A stretch of 6,380 nt of DNA from an uncultured Candidatus Methylacidiphilales bacterium. GTDB lineage: Bacteria > Verrucomicrobiota > Verrucomicrobiia > Methylacidiphilales > CALFVM01. The stretch spans positions 1 through 6,380 of the forward strand of contig CALFVM010000136.1 of NCBI GenBank assembly GCA_937928665.1, written 5' to 3'. Positions within the stretch are counted from its first letter, which is position 1; every line of letters begins with the position of its first letter. Below, piece after piece: positions 5,639 through 6,380 of this stretch. Below the pieces are notes generated by a model, which saw only the letters and a program-made list of their open reading frames with translations, ran no database searches and was not told where the DNA came from. A program made the position numbers and the translations under genes.

Positions 5639-6380
5639 ATGAAAGATCTCCTCCTCCACAGCCCCGTCTTCCGCATGGCCGCCGAACAATTCGACGCCAC
5701 CGCCGACTTCCTCAACCTCCCCGACACCGTCCGCGAACGCACCAAATGGCCCCGGCGCGTCATCTCCGTCGCCGTCCCCCTCGCCCGCGAAAATGGCCAC
5801 ACCGAGGTCTACTACGGCTTTCGCGTCCAACATCACTTCTCCCGAGGCCCCACCAAAGGCGGCCTCCGCTACCACCCCGGCGTCGAGCTCGGCGAGGTCG
5901 CCGCCCTCGCCATGTGGAGGAGCTGGAAATGCGCCCGCGTCGGACTCCCCTACGGCGGCGCCAAAGGCGGCATCGCCATCGACCCCCACACCCTCACTCC
6001 CCACGAACTCGAAACCCTCACCCGCCGATTCGCCCAGGAAATGATCCCCTTCATCGGCCCTGACATCGACGTGATGGCTCCTGACATGGGCACCAACGAA
6101 CAAGTCATGGCCTGGATTGCCGACACCTACTCCATGTACGCCGGGCGGCCCGTCCCCGGCATCATCACCGGCAAACCCATTATCATCGGCGGCTCCCTTG
6201 GCCGCGTCCAGGCAACCGGCCTCGGCGTCGCCTTCCTCGCCGAACGCGCTCTCAACGCCGTCGATATCCCCTTCGAAAACGCCCGTGTCATCATTCAGGG
6301 CTTCGGCAACGTCGGCTCCGTCGCCGCTCGCCGCCTCCGGGCCGACGGAGCGAAAATCATCGGCCTCAGCGACGCGGGCG
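5639..6380 (+). CDS. gdhA: Glutamate dehydrogenase (Glu/Leu/Phe/Val family), 3' end cut by window
   Basis: The enzyme interconverts glutamate with 2-oxoglutarate and ammonia using NAD(P). The window holds 247 codons of an expected 410-450, and the frame is open to the right edge. The small hexameric type is indicated by RGPTKGGLRYHP (69-80), WKCA (96-99), the family signature LPYGGAKGGIAIDP (103-116) and APDMGTN (147-153). Lys73, Lys97, Lys109 and Asp149 have exactly the spacing of Clostridium symbiosum Lys89, Lys113, Lys125 and Asp165. These are substrate-binding and catalytic residues, and the first lysine favours glutamate over leucine or phenylalanine as substrate. The coenzyme domain begins with GGSLGRVQATGLGV (184-197), where the more usual residue at 195 is Arg, and the Rossmann GFGNVG (221-226). 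Coenzyme choice cannot be settled because the window ends just after the SDAG segment. The start is the ATG at 5639; no Shine-Dalgarno precedes it, only a C/T-rich stretch. Confidence 0.95.
   Translation, partial: MKDLLLHSPVFRMAAEQFDATADFLNLPDTVRERTKWPRRVISVAVPLARENGHTEVYYGFRVQHHFSRGPTKGGLRYHPGVELGEVAALAMWRSWKCARVGLPYGGAKGGIAIDPHTLTPHELETLTRRFAQEMIPFIGPDIDVMAPDMGTNEQVMAWIADTYSMYAGRPVPGIITGKPIIIGGSLGRVQATGLGVAFLAERALNAVDIPFENARVIIQGFGNVGSVAARRLRADGAKIIGLSDAG

Noticed and set aside
5438..6103. Minus-strand open frame of 221 codons spanning the end of the lipid kinase and the start of glutamate dehydrogenase
   Set aside because: It has the same low-complexity Gly/Glu/Asp/Ala composition, caused by codon bias of the sense genes. 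It crosses two well-supported genes and an intergenic gap.
1..6380. CRISPR array, insertion sequence, phage, toxin-antitoxin or defence genes
   Set aside because: No regularly spaced direct repeats, terminal inverted repeats, transposase or related motifs were seen. All longer genes are explained by known housekeeping, regulatory or envelope families.

Overview
The window looks like ordinary chromosomal DNA from a GC-rich, Gram-negative-type bacterium, most likely a member of the Verrucomicrobiota. That placement is an inference. It rests on a short extracellular protein with a PEP-CTERM sorting tail, a LacI-family regulator with an 'SPVLAALAA'-type hinge, a lipoprotein with a thioredoxin fold, and very C-rich codon use. 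A related PVC phylum, or another PEP-CTERM-bearing group, is possible. No insertion sequence, phage gene, CRISPR array, tRNA or rRNA was seen.

Layout from left to right. A short non-coding edge (1-92) is followed by a LacI-family transcription regulator on the minus strand (93-1157). Divergent from it, 67 bp away start to start, is a plus-strand gene for a 244-residue secreted PEP-CTERM protein (1225-1959). That gene ends in a textbook intrinsic terminator (1979-2011). A minus-strand group converges on the terminator. In transcription order it is an AsmA-like membrane-anchored protein (4681-3371), the 16S rRNA methyltransferase rsmD (3371-2799, overlapping the previous gene by one base as TGATG) and a TlpA/thioredoxin-fold lipoprotein (2766-2179). 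Divergent from the AsmA-like gene, with only 25 bp between start codons, is a plus-strand YegS/BmrU-type lipid kinase (4707-5570). The last gene, glutamate dehydrogenase, starts at 5639 and runs off the right edge.

How the genes may relate: the regulator and the PEP-CTERM gene share a small control region containing GTTTCAT/ATGAAC half-sites, so local autoregulation and control of the neighbour is a reasonable hypothesis. The AsmA-like protein, lipoprotein and lipid kinase are all envelope-related. rsmD (ribosome) and glutamate dehydrogenase (nitrogen metabolism) are housekeeping genes that sit beside them.

The most notable observations are three. The TlpA-like lipoprotein has lost both active-site cysteines (WSPGT where WCxxC is expected) and has no cysteine except the lipobox one. 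The strand bias in base composition is strong and independent of gene direction. The start regions of the plus-strand genes are very short and lack Shine-Dalgarno sequences. I found no evidence of a novel multi-gene system and do not claim one.
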